Positions 25,699 through 33,096 of a stretch of DNA of 64,000 nt are shown in pieces. The position numbers were made by a program, and so were the translations under genes. Within the stretch, counting starts at the first letter, position 1. Every line of letters begins with the position of its first letter. The notes beneath the pieces are model-generated. The model did not search any database, was not told where the DNA came from, and worked only from the letters and a program-made list of their open reading frames with translations. Source of the stretch: an uncultured Pelagibacteraceae bacterium (GTDB taxonomy: Bacteria > Pseudomonadota > Alphaproteobacteria > Pelagibacterales > Pelagibacteraceae); NCBI GenBank assembly GCA_902593405.1, contig CACJIB010000003.1, positions 17,092 through 81,091 of the forward strand, read 5' to 3'.

Positions 25699-25722
25699 TC
25701 TCAAAAATTTGAAACTATTTTT
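25697..25722 (+). terminator. Weak hairpin after the SDR gene
   Basis: AGT-C-TCAAA (25697-25705) can pair with TTTGA-A-ACT (25708-25716) with one mismatch, followed by ATTTTT. It sits exactly at the 3' end of the SDR gene and of the small leftward ORF, so it may serve either strand. The stem is A+T-rich. Confidence 0.35.
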
Positions 25723-25823
25723 CGATCTTTATTTTGACTATTAACAGAATTTTTACTCATAACTGGTGCTGTGATCATTATTGACCAGTATATAAGAAGT
25801 ATAAACACAGAAATTATTTTCAT
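25701..25823 (-). CDS. Small membrane-type ORF (40 aa), hypothetical
   Basis: A 40-codon ORF, MKIISVFILLIYWSIMITA then a hydrophilic tail SKNSVNSQNKDRKIVSNF, fills most of the spacer between the SDR and DUF3047 genes on the - strand. The product would be a single helix with an exposed polar tail, or a short signal-peptide-like product. No family recognised. It is supported only by layout and by the tail ending at the neighbour's end. Confidence 0.4.
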   Translation of the reverse strand: MKIISVFILLIYWSIMITAPVMSKNSVNSQNKDRKIVSNF

Positions 25824-25912
25824 ATAACTCATTTAACAATCAATTTTGAATTTAGAATGTTGAAATTGTGACTGAATATTGAATTTATAAATAATCTATC
25901 TATAAGAAGAAC

Positions 25913-26563
25913 ATGTTAAAAATTTTTTATATTTTTATTACATCATTAATCTTTCTTAGCACCACACATGCAGAAACTGTAAAAGTTTTTGAATTTACTG
26001 AAAAAGAATTATCAGCACTTGAGATTCGTAAAGTAAGAGGAGCAGATAACAAGACTTCTTATACAGTTGGATCAAATGAAAATGGTAATTATTTAAAAGC
26101 CGTAGCAGATAATGCTGCTTCAGGCCTTGGAAAACAGATCAAAATTGACCTAAATAAAACACCTTTTATCAATATTACATGGAAAATTGAGAAGGACCTT
26201 CAGGGAATTAAAGAGAATACCAAAAAAGGACATGATTATGCCGCCCGTGTTTTTGCGATTAAAAAAACTGGAGCCACACCTTTATCAAATAGAGCAATCA
26301 ATTATGTTTTTTCAAGTAATAGTGAAGTTGGTGAAAATAGATCCAGTCCATATACAAAAAAATCAATAGACAATGTATTAGCAACTACTAAAGACAACTT
26401 AAATGAATGGGTAACAGTAAAAGCCAATGTTAAAGAAGATTTTAAAAAATTTCATGATCTAGATGTGAATGAACTAGATGGTCTGGCTATAATGGCTGAT
26501 ACTGATAATTCTAAAATGAAATCAATTTCTTATTTTCAGAATATTTATTTTTCAGCAGATTAA
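25913..26563 (+). CDS. DUF3047 domain-containing exported protein
   Basis: This 216-aa protein has a signal peptide (residues 1-20, ending THAE) and a DUF3047-like body: INITWKIEKDL near 83-93, DYAARVFAIKKTG near 104-116, and a late LDGLAIMADTDNS. The fold is probably a beta sandwich acting in the periplasm, with carbohydrate-binding-like features inferred from the family, but no function is established. It stands alone between small leftward ORFs on both sides. Confidence 0.8.
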   Translation: MLKIFYIFITSLIFLSTTHAETVKVFEFTEKELSALEIRKVRGADNKTSYTVGSNENGNYLKAVADNAASGLGKQIKIDLNKTPFINITWKIEKDLQGIKENTKKGHDYAARVFAIKKTGATPLSNRAINYVFSSNSEVGENRSSPYTKKSIDNVLATTKDNLNEWVTVKANVKEDFKKFHDLDVNELDGLAIMADTDNSKMKSISYFQNIYFSAD

Positions 26564-26704
26564 TTACCATTTTAAATACTTTTTTAATCCAATACTTAAA
26601 AATGATAATAAAATCGCTGCGATAACATCAGCGATTGGAATTGCATTCGGAAATCCAAAGTTCCATAAAACTACTCCGATTAACCAAATTATATAAATTT
26701 TCAT
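26564..26704 (-). CDS. Small membrane protein (46 aa), hypothetical
   Basis: A 46-codon ORF on the - strand begins MKIYIIWLIGVVLWNFGFPNA and ends LLSFLSIGLKKYLKW. Two hydrophobic segments separated by a short FPNAIPIAD turn suggest a two-helix membrane hairpin with a basic end. The stop lies directly next to the DUF3047 gene stop, an arrangement common among real genes in this window. No family known. A perfect palindrome lies right before its start codon. Confidence 0.5.
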   Translation of the reverse strand: MKIYIIWLIGVVLWNFGFPNAIPIADVIAAILLSFLSIGLKKYLKW

Positions 26705-26723
26705 CTAAGATATTATATCTTAG
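26705..26723. repeat. 19-base perfect palindrome between divergent genes
   Basis: CTAAGATAT (26705-26713) and ATATCTTAG (26715-26723) are exact inverted copies around one T. The site is in the 57-base spacer between the small leftward ORF and the YbgC-like gene, touching the former's start codon. It could be an operator or promoter region. The A+T-rich background lowers confidence. Confidence 0.4.
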
Positions 26724-26761
26724 TTTCTATTAAATTTTTATTTATTTGATATTATTAATTT

Positions 26762-27175
26762 ATGCATAAAAACTTTAGTCATAATGTTAAAGTGTATTAT
26801 GAAGATACAGATGCTGGTGGAGTAGTGTATTATGCTAACTATTTAAAATATTTAGAAAGAGCTAGAACTGAAGCGTTATCAACTATTGGATTAAGCAATA
26901 CAAAAATAAAAAATGATTTTGGTGCTCTTATAATTGTTAAATCGTGCAATATTGAATATAAAAAATCTGCATATTTAGAAGATGATTTACAAATTAAATC
27001 TTTTGTAGACTCTACTTCAAAAACTTCTTTTTTAATGAATCAATCAATATTTAAAGATGAGGAATTGATCGTAGAAGCTAAAATTCATCTAGTATTTATA
27101 AATGAAAAATTTAAGCCAGTTAAAATTCCGGAAAAAATCTTATTAGACTTTCAACCCTATACTTCTAGTTCATAG
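26762..27175 (+). CDS. YbgC/4HBT family acyl-CoA thioesterase
   Basis: This 137-aa hotdog-fold thioesterase of the YbgC group hydrolyses short or long acyl-CoA or acyl-ACP esters. The signature is VYYEDTDAGGVVYYANYLKYLERAR at about residues 11-35 (shown in parts: YYEDTDAGGV, YANYLKYLERAR), with the catalytic Asp in EDTDAGG. In many Proteobacteria ybgC begins the tol-pal operon, but no tol genes are adjacent here. The 3' end overlaps the convergent uracil-DNA glycosylase gene by six bases. Confidence 0.87.
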   Translation: MHKNFSHNVKVYYEDTDAGGVVYYANYLKYLERARTEALSTIGLSNTKIKNDFGALIIVKSCNIEYKKSAYLEDDLQIKSFVDSTSKTSFLMNQSIFKDEELIVEAKIHLVFINEKFKPVKIPEKILLDFQPYTSSS

Positions 27176-27844
27176 ATATTTTCCTGCTTTTTTAAATAAA
27201 TTTACAATCATTCTTTCAGATACAAGCTTAGTGTTTACATTTCTAGGGCTAGGGTGATAACAGGCGATTAGTTTAATATTTCCAGGTAGTAAATAGGATT
27301 TTCCATGAATAAATTTTATCTTTTCATTAAAATTATATTTTTTTTTGTAAAATTTAACACAATTATCAAATGCCACTTTTCCTAATGCAATAATAGTTTT
27401 TAATTTTTTTAAATTATAAATCTCGCTATCAAAGTATTTTGAACAATTATTAAGCTCTTCTATTTTAGGTTTGTCTCCAGGAGGAACACATTTTAAAATA
27501 TTAGTTATATATGTCGATTTTAATTTGAGACCATCATTTAGATTTTCTGAATTTGGTTGGTTTGAAATTTTAGCTTTAAACAAACATTTAAATAAAAAAT
27601 CTCCAGATTTATCTCCTGTGAATGCTCTTCCTGTTCGTGTGCCTCCATGCGCTGCTGGGGCCAATCCAATTATTAAAATTTTTGCATCAATTTCGCCAAA
27701 ACCTGTAACTGGTTTTCCCCAGTAAGTTTCATTTATGTTTTGTTTTCTTTTTTCTGTTGAAATTTTTTTTACAAAATCAACAAGCCTTGGACATTTTTTA
27801 CATTTAAGAATTGTTTTATTTAAACTATCTATTTTAATATTCAT
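27170..27844 (-). CDS. Uracil-DNA glycosylase, family 5 (UDGb-like)
   Basis: This 224-aa DNA repair enzyme removes uracil or related bases from DNA. The family 5 motif GLAPAAHGGTRTGRAFTGD (about 59-77), in which the usual catalytic Asp/Asn of motif A is replaced by Ala, is clear. The second motif is HPSPRNVNT near 197-205. Four Cys for a [4Fe-4S] cluster are visible: CKKC at 14-17, plus those in LKCVPPGDKP and NNCSKYF. The N-terminal start matches this layout. It is convergent with the thioesterase gene and divergent, two bases apart, from the phosphatase gene. Confidence 0.88.
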   Translation of the reverse strand: MNIKIDSLNKTILKCKKCPRLVDFVKKISTEKRKQNINETYWGKPVTGFGEIDAKILIIGLAPAAHGGTRTGRAFTGDKSGDFLFKCLFKAKISNQPNSENLNDGLKLKSTYITNILKCVPPGDKPKIEELNNCSKYFDSEIYNLKKLKTIIALGKVAFDNCVKFYKKKYNFNEKIKFIHGKSYLLPGNIKLIACYHPSPRNVNTKLVSERMIVNLFKKAGKYL

Positions 27845-27846
27845 AA

Positions 27847-28404
27847 ATGAAAATTTTAAATTATTTAGTCATAATATTTATATGCATTAATCCCTCAGTT
27901 AAAGCAGATTCAAAAAAAACTTTTATTGATGAATTGCAAAAGGGTGGAAAATTAATTTTCATAAGACATGCTTATGCTCCTGGTGGTGGCGACCCAGATA
28001 ATTTCGATATTAACGATTGTACAACTCAAAGAAATTTAAGTGATATTGGTAGAGTTCAATCACAAAAAATTGGCAATTTTTTTAAGAAAAATAAAATTTC
28101 AATTGGAAAAGTTTATTCTAGTGAATGGTGTCGATGTAAAGAAACTGCATCTATTGCCTTTAAAGAATATGAAACTAAAAATTTTCTCAACTCATTTTTT
28201 AGTACAAAATTTGCCAATAATAGAAAAAAGCAAATTATTGATTTTGATAAATTTATTAGTACTTGGGACAAAGATCAAAATTTAGTTTTTGTTACACATT
28301 ATGTAGTGATTTCTGAAATTTTAAATTATGCACCATCATCTGGAGAGATTGTTGTTTCGGATAAAAGTTTAAAAGTTATTGATACTTTAGAAATTGAATA
28401 TTAA
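27847..28404 (+). CDS. Histidine phosphatase family protein, exported
   Basis: This 185-aa phosphatase of the phosphoglycerate mutase-like branch has a signal peptide at residues 1-20 (MKILNYLVIIFICINPSVKA). The catalytic RHA box is LIFIRHAYAPGGGDP near 38-52. The family pattern continues with QRNLSDIGRVQSQKIG, VYSSEWCRCKETA near 90-102, and a second His in FVTHYVVISE near 148. The substrate is unknown. Close spacing with the small basic ORF after it suggests one transcript. Confidence 0.82.
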   Translation: MKILNYLVIIFICINPSVKADSKKTFIDELQKGGKLIFIRHAYAPGGGDPDNFDINDCTTQRNLSDIGRVQSQKIGNFFKKNKISIGKVYSSEWCRCKETASIAFKEYETKNFLNSFFSTKFANNRKKQIIDFDKFISTWDKDQNLVFVTHYVVISEILNYAPSSGEIVVSDKSLKVIDTLEIEY

Positions 28405-28415
28405 AGTAAATTATC

Positions 28416-28553
28416 ATGTCATCTAAAAGAGCAATGAGACAAGCACAAAAACAAGCATACGCAAAGCATCGTTCAAATATTACAAATAGTAGATTTGAAC
28501 TTAAGAAAAAATTTATTACTAAAAACAAAGAAGAAAAGAAAAATAAAAACTAA
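28416..28553 (+). CDS. Small basic protein (45 aa), hypothetical
   Basis: A 45-codon ORF starts 11 bases after the phosphatase stop. The product is highly basic and Lys/Gln-rich (MSSKRAMRQAQKQAYAKHRSN then KKKFITKNKEEKKNKN), without hydrophobic segments. It could bind RNA or DNA. Its stop codon overlaps the stop of the convergent gene, again the local packing style. No family recognised, so confidence is moderate. Confidence 0.45.
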   Translation: MSSKRAMRQAQKQAYAKHRSNITNSRFELKKKFITKNKEEKKNKN

Positions 28554-28972
28554 CTTTCTTGATCAAATTTCTCTATTTTTTTACAATCAGAAATTTTAGA
28601 TAAACTTTCGACATCATTCAAAACAGCCTTAACAAATATTTCTGGTTTATCTTTTTCAAATAAAATTTGAGTATAAAACTGAGGATACCCATGTTTTAAT
28701 GTAAGTATTTTTCCATTTTCCTCATAAATATTTCTCACATAGGAGTTTTTCTTTTTAACGCTTAAATCAGTGACCTTATATTTTTGATAAGTTTTTTCAT
28801 TATAAACGTAATTACGTGTCATAATTAATTCATTAAGATTTAAAATATATTCATTTTTTAAAAAACCGTCCTCTTTATGATCACATTTGCTTAACACAAT
28901 TATTTCTGAGTGAGAATTAAAGGATATAAAAAAAAATGATAAAAAAAATATTAAAAACTTATTTTCTCTCAT
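28550..28972 (-). CDS. Exported hypothetical protein (140 aa)
   Basis: This 140-aa protein has a clear signal peptide (MRENKFLIFFLSFFFISFNSHSE). The mature part has a conserved-looking start EIIVLSKCDHKED and a Tyr-rich centre, with two Cys (CDHKE near 30 and SDCKKIEKF near the C-terminus) that could form a disulfide. No known family. It would act in the periplasm or outer envelope. Its start overlaps the end of the upstream two-helix protein gene by 14 bases. Confidence 0.65.
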   Translation of the reverse strand: MRENKFLIFFLSFFFISFNSHSEIIVLSKCDHKEDGFLKNEYILNLNELIMTRNYVYNEKTYQKYKVTDLSVKKKNSYVRNIYEENGKILTLKHGYPQFYTQILFEKDKPEIFVKAVLNDVESLSKISDCKKIEKFDQES

Positions 28973-29132
28973 TCTTATCTACAAAAAATAAAGCTATAAT
29001 AAATATTACAGTCCATGCAAATACAGACAATGTCTTAAAAGGGGTGGTATCTGCTCCCCAAACATCAAAGAATAAAGCACCAATAATTATACCTATAGCA
29101 TAGATAATACTTACAATTTTAACTTTACTCAT
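28959..29132 (-). CDS. Small two-helix membrane protein (57 aa), hypothetical
   Basis: A 57-codon ORF sits between the DUF1289 gene and the 140-aa exported protein on the - strand. Two hydrophobic segments (about residues 4-22 and 34-50) flank a short loop GADTTPFKT, with a charged tail DKNERK. The start lies eight bases after the DUF1289 stop. It overlaps the following gene by 14 bases. Co-transcription of the three genes is likely. No family recognised. Confidence 0.6.
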   Translation of the reverse strand: MSKVKIVSIIYAIGIIIGALFFDVWGADTTPFKTLSVFAWTVIFIIALFFVDKNERK

Positions 29133-29140
29133 ATTTTATA

Positions 29141-29392
29141 TTACTCTTTGATTAAGTTTTTCTTGAAAAGAGACATACCATTCTTGATTTTATAAGAGTA
29201 CGATTCTTTAAAACTTTCAAGTTGCCAACCAGTCAGCCTTTTTTCAATTTGAATTATATTTTCTTTTTTCCAATCATCAGTTGTTTCTTCAAGCTTCCAA
29301 AGTCGTTTTTCATCATTACTTCTTCCGCAACCATAACAATAGCCTGTTGTTGGATCAGTTTTACAAATACTTATACAAGGTGAAATAATCAT
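29141..29392 (-). CDS. DUF1289 domain-containing protein
   Basis: This 83-aa protein has the DUF1289 signature: SPCISICKTDPTTGYCYGCGRSNDE at residues 4-28 (seen as SPCISICK, GYCYGCGRS), with four Cys that probably bind Zn or an Fe-S cluster. The C-terminal half is charged and helical. Members of this family occur widely in Proteobacteria, and their function is unknown. It starts about 100 bases before the tRNA-Leu gene on the other strand. Confidence 0.85.
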   Translation of the reverse strand: MIISPCISICKTDPTTGYCYGCGRSNDEKRLWKLEETTDDWKKENIIQIEKRLTGWQLESFKESYSYKIKNGMSLFKKNLIKE

Positions 29393-29450
29393 TTTTTATA
29401 AATTAGTATAAATTTTATTAGATAAATAGATAATTTTTTAACAATTGTCA

Positions 29451-29479
29451 TTGGACAAATAGTTTCAATAATATATAAA
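29451..29479 (+). promoter_or_regulatory. Predicted promoter of tRNA-Leu (and possibly tig)
   Basis: TTGGAC (29451-29456) and TATAAA (29474-29479) are 17 bases apart, the optimal spacing. The start point would fall near 29486, eight bases before the tRNA. No separate promoter space exists between the tRNA and tig. Confidence 0.5.
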
Positions 29480-29493
29480 ACCTCGTAATTTGT

Positions 29494-29578
29494 GGGGCGA
29501 TGGCGGAATTGGTAGACGCGTTGGTCTTAGGAACCAATATGGCAACATGTGAAGGTTCGAGTCCTTTTCGCCCTACCA
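29494..29578 (+). tRNA. tRNA-Leu (anticodon UAG)
   Basis: This 85-base class II tRNA with a long variable arm fits leucine. The acceptor stem GGGGCGA (29494-29500) pairs with TCGCCCT before the discriminator A, with an encoded CCA at 29576-29578. The D-arm GGCGGAATTGGTAGACGCG and the T-arm GGTTCGAGTCC are intact. The anticodon loop CTTAGGA gives TAG. The first acceptor pair is a G-U wobble. Confidence 0.95.
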
Positions 29579-29588
29579 TTAGAATATT

Positions 29589-31031
29589 ATGAAAGTTACT
29601 GTAGAAAATAAAAAAGGACTTAATAAAGACCTTAAAGTTTTTATCGATAAAGAGACAATGAACTCTTATATGGATGAAAAATATGAAGAGATCAAAGGTA
29701 GTGTAAATCTTAAAGGATTTAGACCTGGAAAAGTTCCAAAAGAAATTTTAAAAAGACAATTTGGTAAAGCAGTTTTTGGAGAAGTTTTAGATAAAGTTTT
29801 AAAAGAAACATCTACAAAAGCATTAGAGAAAAATAAAATTAAGCCAGCTGGTCAACCAAAGCTTGACTTAAAGACTTACGGTGAAGATAAAGATCTTGAG
29901 TATGTTTTGTCAGTCACGGAGTTACCAAAAGTAGAAATTAAATCTTTAGAAAATATTAAATTTGATGAATACACTGTAAAAATTGATGATAGCGAAACAG
30001 ATAAAAGAATTAAAGAAATAGCAAAAAACCAACCAAATTTTAAGGAAGTAAGTCCTGATACAAAAGCTAAAAAAGGTGATTTAGTTTCTTTAGATTACAA
30101 AGCAACAGTTGATGGTAAGGATTTTAAAGGAAGTGAAGGAAAAAATACTCAATTGACTTTAGGTAAAGATTTATTTTTAAAAGGTTTCGATGATCAATTG
30201 ATTGGAGTTAAGAAAGATGATGAAAAAATTGTAGAAGCAATTTTACCAGAAAATTTTCCAGAAAAAGAATTGGTAAATAAAAAAGCTAAATTTAATTGTA
30301 AAATTTTAAGTGTTAAACAATCAGAAGAAGTAAAAATTGATGATGATTTTGCAAAAAATTTAGGAGCAAAAGATTTAAAAGATTTAAAAACGTTAATCTC
30401 AAAACAAATTAATGATGAATACAAAAACTCTCTAGACCAATTATCTAAAAATCAAATTTTAAAAGAAATAGAGAAAATTAAGGTAGACGAAGTTCCAGAA
30501 AACTTAGTTGAGGAAGAGGTTAAAGTTCTTTCACAAGGTATGTCTGAAGAAGAAGCTAAGAAAAATAAAAAAAATTTTGAAGAAAAAGCAAAAACAAGAA
30601 TTAAAACTGGATTAATTCTAAATGAGTTTGGTGAAAAAAATCAAATCAAAGTTTCAGAGCAAGAAATTCAAGCTGAAGTTCAAAAACAATTAAGAATGAT
30701 GCCTGGACAAGAAAAAATGGTTATGGATTTTTACCAAAAAAACCCATCTGCATTAGCGAGTTTAAGAGGAACCGTATATGAAGAAAAAATTTTAAATTTA
30801 ATCAAAGAAAAAGGTAAAGCAAATAAGAAAGAAATTTCAAAAGAAGAGGCTGAAAAGATTTTAAAAGAAGCTCATAAACACGACCATGATCATGACCATA
30901 ACCATGGTGAAGAAAAAAAAGAAACTAAGAAAAAATCTTCCACAACATCTGCGAAAGAAAAAAAACCTGTAACTAAAAAGCCAAAATTAAAGCCAGCAGC
31001 TAAAAAAGCAAAAAAAGTTAGCAAAAAGTAA
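29589..31031 (+). CDS. tig: Trigger factor, ribosome-bound chaperone
   Basis: This 480-aa protein folds nascent chains at the ribosome exit tunnel. The ribosome-binding signature is [11 protein letters not shown] near residues 43-53. A FKBP-type prolyl isomerase domain lies at about 150-245 ([17 protein letters not shown] through KKAKFNCKI). The long helical C-terminal domain follows to about 425. Beyond it there is an extra tail of about 50 residues: a His/Asp run [12 protein letters not shown] (429-440), then a Lys/Ala-rich segment. E. coli trigger factor is 432 aa and has no such tail. The ATG lies only ten bases after the tRNA-Leu 3' end. Confidence 0.95.
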   Translation: MKVTVENKKGLNKDLKVFIDKETMNSYMDEKYEEIKGSVNLKGFRPGKVPKEILKRQFGKAVFGEVLDKVLKETSTKALEKNKIKPAGQPKLDLKTYGEDKDLEYVLSVTELPKVEIKSLENIKFDEYTVKIDDSETDKRIKEIAKNQPNFKEVSPDTKAKKGDLVSLDYKATVDGKDFKGSEGKNTQLTLGKDLFLKGFDDQLIGVKKDDEKIVEAILPENFPEKELVNKKAKFNCKILSVKQSEEVKIDDDFAKNLGAKDLKDLKTLISKQINDEYKNSLDQLSKNQILKEIEKIKVDEVPENLVEEEVKVLSQGMSEEEAKKNKKNFEEKAKTRIKTGLILNEFGEKNQIKVSEQEIQAEVQKQLRMMPGQEKMVMDFYQKNPSALASLRGTVYEEKILNLIKEKGKANKKEISKEEAEKILKEAHKHDHDHDHNHGEEKKETKKKSSTTSAKEKKPVTKKPKLKPAAKKAKKVSKK

Positions 31032-31063
31032 TCTCAAGTTGTATAAGTAGAACGAATCAACTT

Positions 31064-31675
31064 ATGACAACAAAATTATCAGAACATATGAGCAATCTTG
31101 TACCAATGGTTGTTGAGCAATCTAGCAAAGGTGAAAGAGCTTACGATATTTATTCAAGACTATTAAAAGAAAGAATTATTTTTTTAACAGGTCAAATTAA
31201 TGACAATGTTGCTTCATTAGTTACTGCTCAATTATTATTTTTAGAGGCTGAAGATCCAAAAAAAGAAATTTACTTATACATTAATAGCCCAGGAGGTTTG
31301 GTTACAGCAGGACTTGGTATTTACGATACAATGCAATATGTGAAGCCAGACATTTCTACTTTATGTATGGGTCAAGCAGCTTCTATGGGGTCTTTCTTAC
31401 TTGCCGCAGGAACTAAAGGAAAAAGATTTTCATTACCAAATTCAAGAATAATGGTTCATCAACCCTCTGCAGGTTTCCAAGGACAGGCGACTGATATTGA
31501 AATTCATGCTAACGAAGTTTTGTCCTTAAAGAAAAGACTTAATGAAATTTATTCTAAGCATACTGGAAAAAGTGTTGAAGAAATAAAGTCTGCTCTTGAA
31601 AGAGATAATTTCATGACAGCAGATGTCGCACAATCTTTTGGTCTTATTGACGAAGTAGTAGAAAAAAGATCTTAA
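31064..31675 (+). CDS. clpP: ATP-dependent Clp protease proteolytic subunit
   Basis: This 203-aa serine protease subunit forms a tetradecameric barrel working with ClpX. The catalytic triad is visible: Ser107 in GQAASMGS, His132 in MVHQPSAG, and Asp near 181 in the segment ERDNFM. The oligomer motif INSPGG occurs at 73-78. It lies 32 bases after tig and before clpX, the usual tig-clpP-clpX-lon order of Proteobacteria. The start ATG with [19 protein letters not shown] fits the family N-terminus after a short propeptide. Confidence 0.97.
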   Translation: MTTKLSEHMSNLVPMVVEQSSKGERAYDIYSRLLKERIIFLTGQINDNVASLVTAQLLFLEAEDPKKEIYLYINSPGGLVTAGLGIYDTMQYVKPDISTLCMGQAASMGSFLLAAGTKGKRFSLPNSRIMVHQPSAGFQGQATDIEIHANEVLSLKKRLNEIYSKHTGKSVEEIKSALERDNFMTADVAQSFGLIDEVVEKRS

Positions 31676-31767
31676 TACACAATATATTGAGTCATTATTA
31701 ATCGAAACTTGATTAGTGCGAGTCTTATATAATAAAGTAATTAAATTGATTCGTTATAAAAATTAAA

Positions 31768-33036
31768 ATGACAACAAATAATAAAAATATTCTTTACTGT
31801 TCTTTCTGTGGCAAGAGCCAGCATGAAGTAAGAAAGTTGATTGCTGGTCCAACTGTTTTCATCTGTGATGAATGTGTTGAGCTATGTATGGACATAATTA
31901 AAGAAGAGAGCAAAGATACTTTTGTAAAACATCAAGATGGTCTTCCATCCCCGAAGGAAATTTGTTCAGTATTAGATGATTATGTAATTGGTCAAGCTCA
32001 TGCAAAGAAAGTATTATCTGTTGCAGTACACAATCATTACAAAAGATTAAATTATGAAGGGAAAACAAGTAAAAATGTTGAGCTATCAAAATCTAATATA
32101 CTTTTAGTGGGTCCTACAGGTTGTGGTAAAACATTGCTTGCTCAAACTCTTGCTAGAATTCTAGACGTTCCATTTACAATGGCTGATGCAACTACTCTAA
32201 CAGAAGCAGGTTATGTTGGAGAGGATGTTGAAAATATTATTTTAAAACTGTTGCAAGCATCTGACTATAATGTTGAAAAAGCTCAAAGAGGAATAGTTTA
32301 TATTGATGAGGTTGACAAAATAAGCAGAAAATCTGAAAACCCATCAATTACAAGAGATGTATCTGGTGAAGGTGTTCAGCAAGCGCTTCTTAAAATAATG
32401 GAAGGAACAGTTGCTAGTGTTCCGCCTCAAGGAGGAAGAAAACATCCTCAACAAGAATTTTTACAAGTAGACACAACAAATATTTTATTTATTTGTGGAG
32501 GAGCATTTGCAGGGCTTGATAAAATAATTTCTCAAAGAGATAAAGGTACATCAATTGGTTTTGGAGCAGATGTAAAAAATACTCAGGACAAGAAAACTGG
32601 TGAATGGATGAAAGGATTAGAGCCAGAAGATTTATTAAAATTTGGATTAATCCCAGAATTTATTGGAAGACTTCCAATGATAGCAACACTTGAAGATTTA
32701 GACGAAAAATCTTTAATAAAAATATTACAAGAACCAAAAAATTCTTTAACAAAACAATATCAAGAGTTGTTTAAATTGGATGGTGCCAAATTAACATTTA
32801 AAGAAAACGCTCTAAAAGAAATAGCTCAAAAAGCTATTAGTAAAAAAACTGGTGCTAGAGGCTTGAGATCTATCTTAGAAAATATTTTACTTAAGACAAT
32901 GTACGATCTTCCGAGTCAAGATAATATTGAAGAGGTTATTGTTGATGCTGGTGCAGCAAAAGGACAGTCACAACCAATTTTAGTTCATGCTAAAGGTGAC
33001 AATAAATCTAAGCCAAATAAGACTACAGCGGCTTAA
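31768..33036 (+). CDS. clpX: ATP-dependent Clp protease ATP-binding subunit ClpX
   Basis: This 422-aa AAA+ unfoldase delivers substrates to ClpP. The N-terminal zinc-binding domain has [15 protein letters not shown] and CDECVELC (within residues 11-37), with four Cys. Walker A GPTGCGKT is near 115-122, Walker [11 protein letters not shown] near 178-187, and the pore-loop segment GYVGEDVE occurs near 149-156. The sensor-2 region [11 protein letters not shown] is intact. A gap of 92 bases after clpP is larger than most here and may hold a promoter (a TATAAT is present), suggesting separate expression. Confidence 0.98.
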   Translation: MTTNNKNILYCSFCGKSQHEVRKLIAGPTVFICDECVELCMDIIKEESKDTFVKHQDGLPSPKEICSVLDDYVIGQAHAKKVLSVAVHNHYKRLNYEGKTSKNVELSKSNILLVGPTGCGKTLLAQTLARILDVPFTMADATTLTEAGYVGEDVENIILKLLQASDYNVEKAQRGIVYIDEVDKISRKSENPSITRDVSGEGVQQALLKIMEGTVASVPPQGGRKHPQQEFLQVDTTNILFICGGAFAGLDKIISQRDKGTSIGFGADVKNTQDKKTGEWMKGLEPEDLLKFGLIPEFIGRLPMIATLEDLDEKSLIKILQEPKNSLTKQYQELFKLDGAKLTFKENALKEIAQKAISKKTGARGLRSILENILLKTMYDLPSQDNIEEVIVDAGAAKGQSQPILVHAKGDNKSKPNKTTAA

Positions 33037-33096
33037 TATCCTTAATAAGTAATAAATACCTATTGCATTATAAAATATAATATCCATATTGTTTGT

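Noticed and set aside
31676..31767. TATAAT in the clpP-clpX spacer as a full promoter
   Set aside because: No -35 box at 16-18 bases. The closest TTGATT is only 13 bases away, so I did not list it as a feature.
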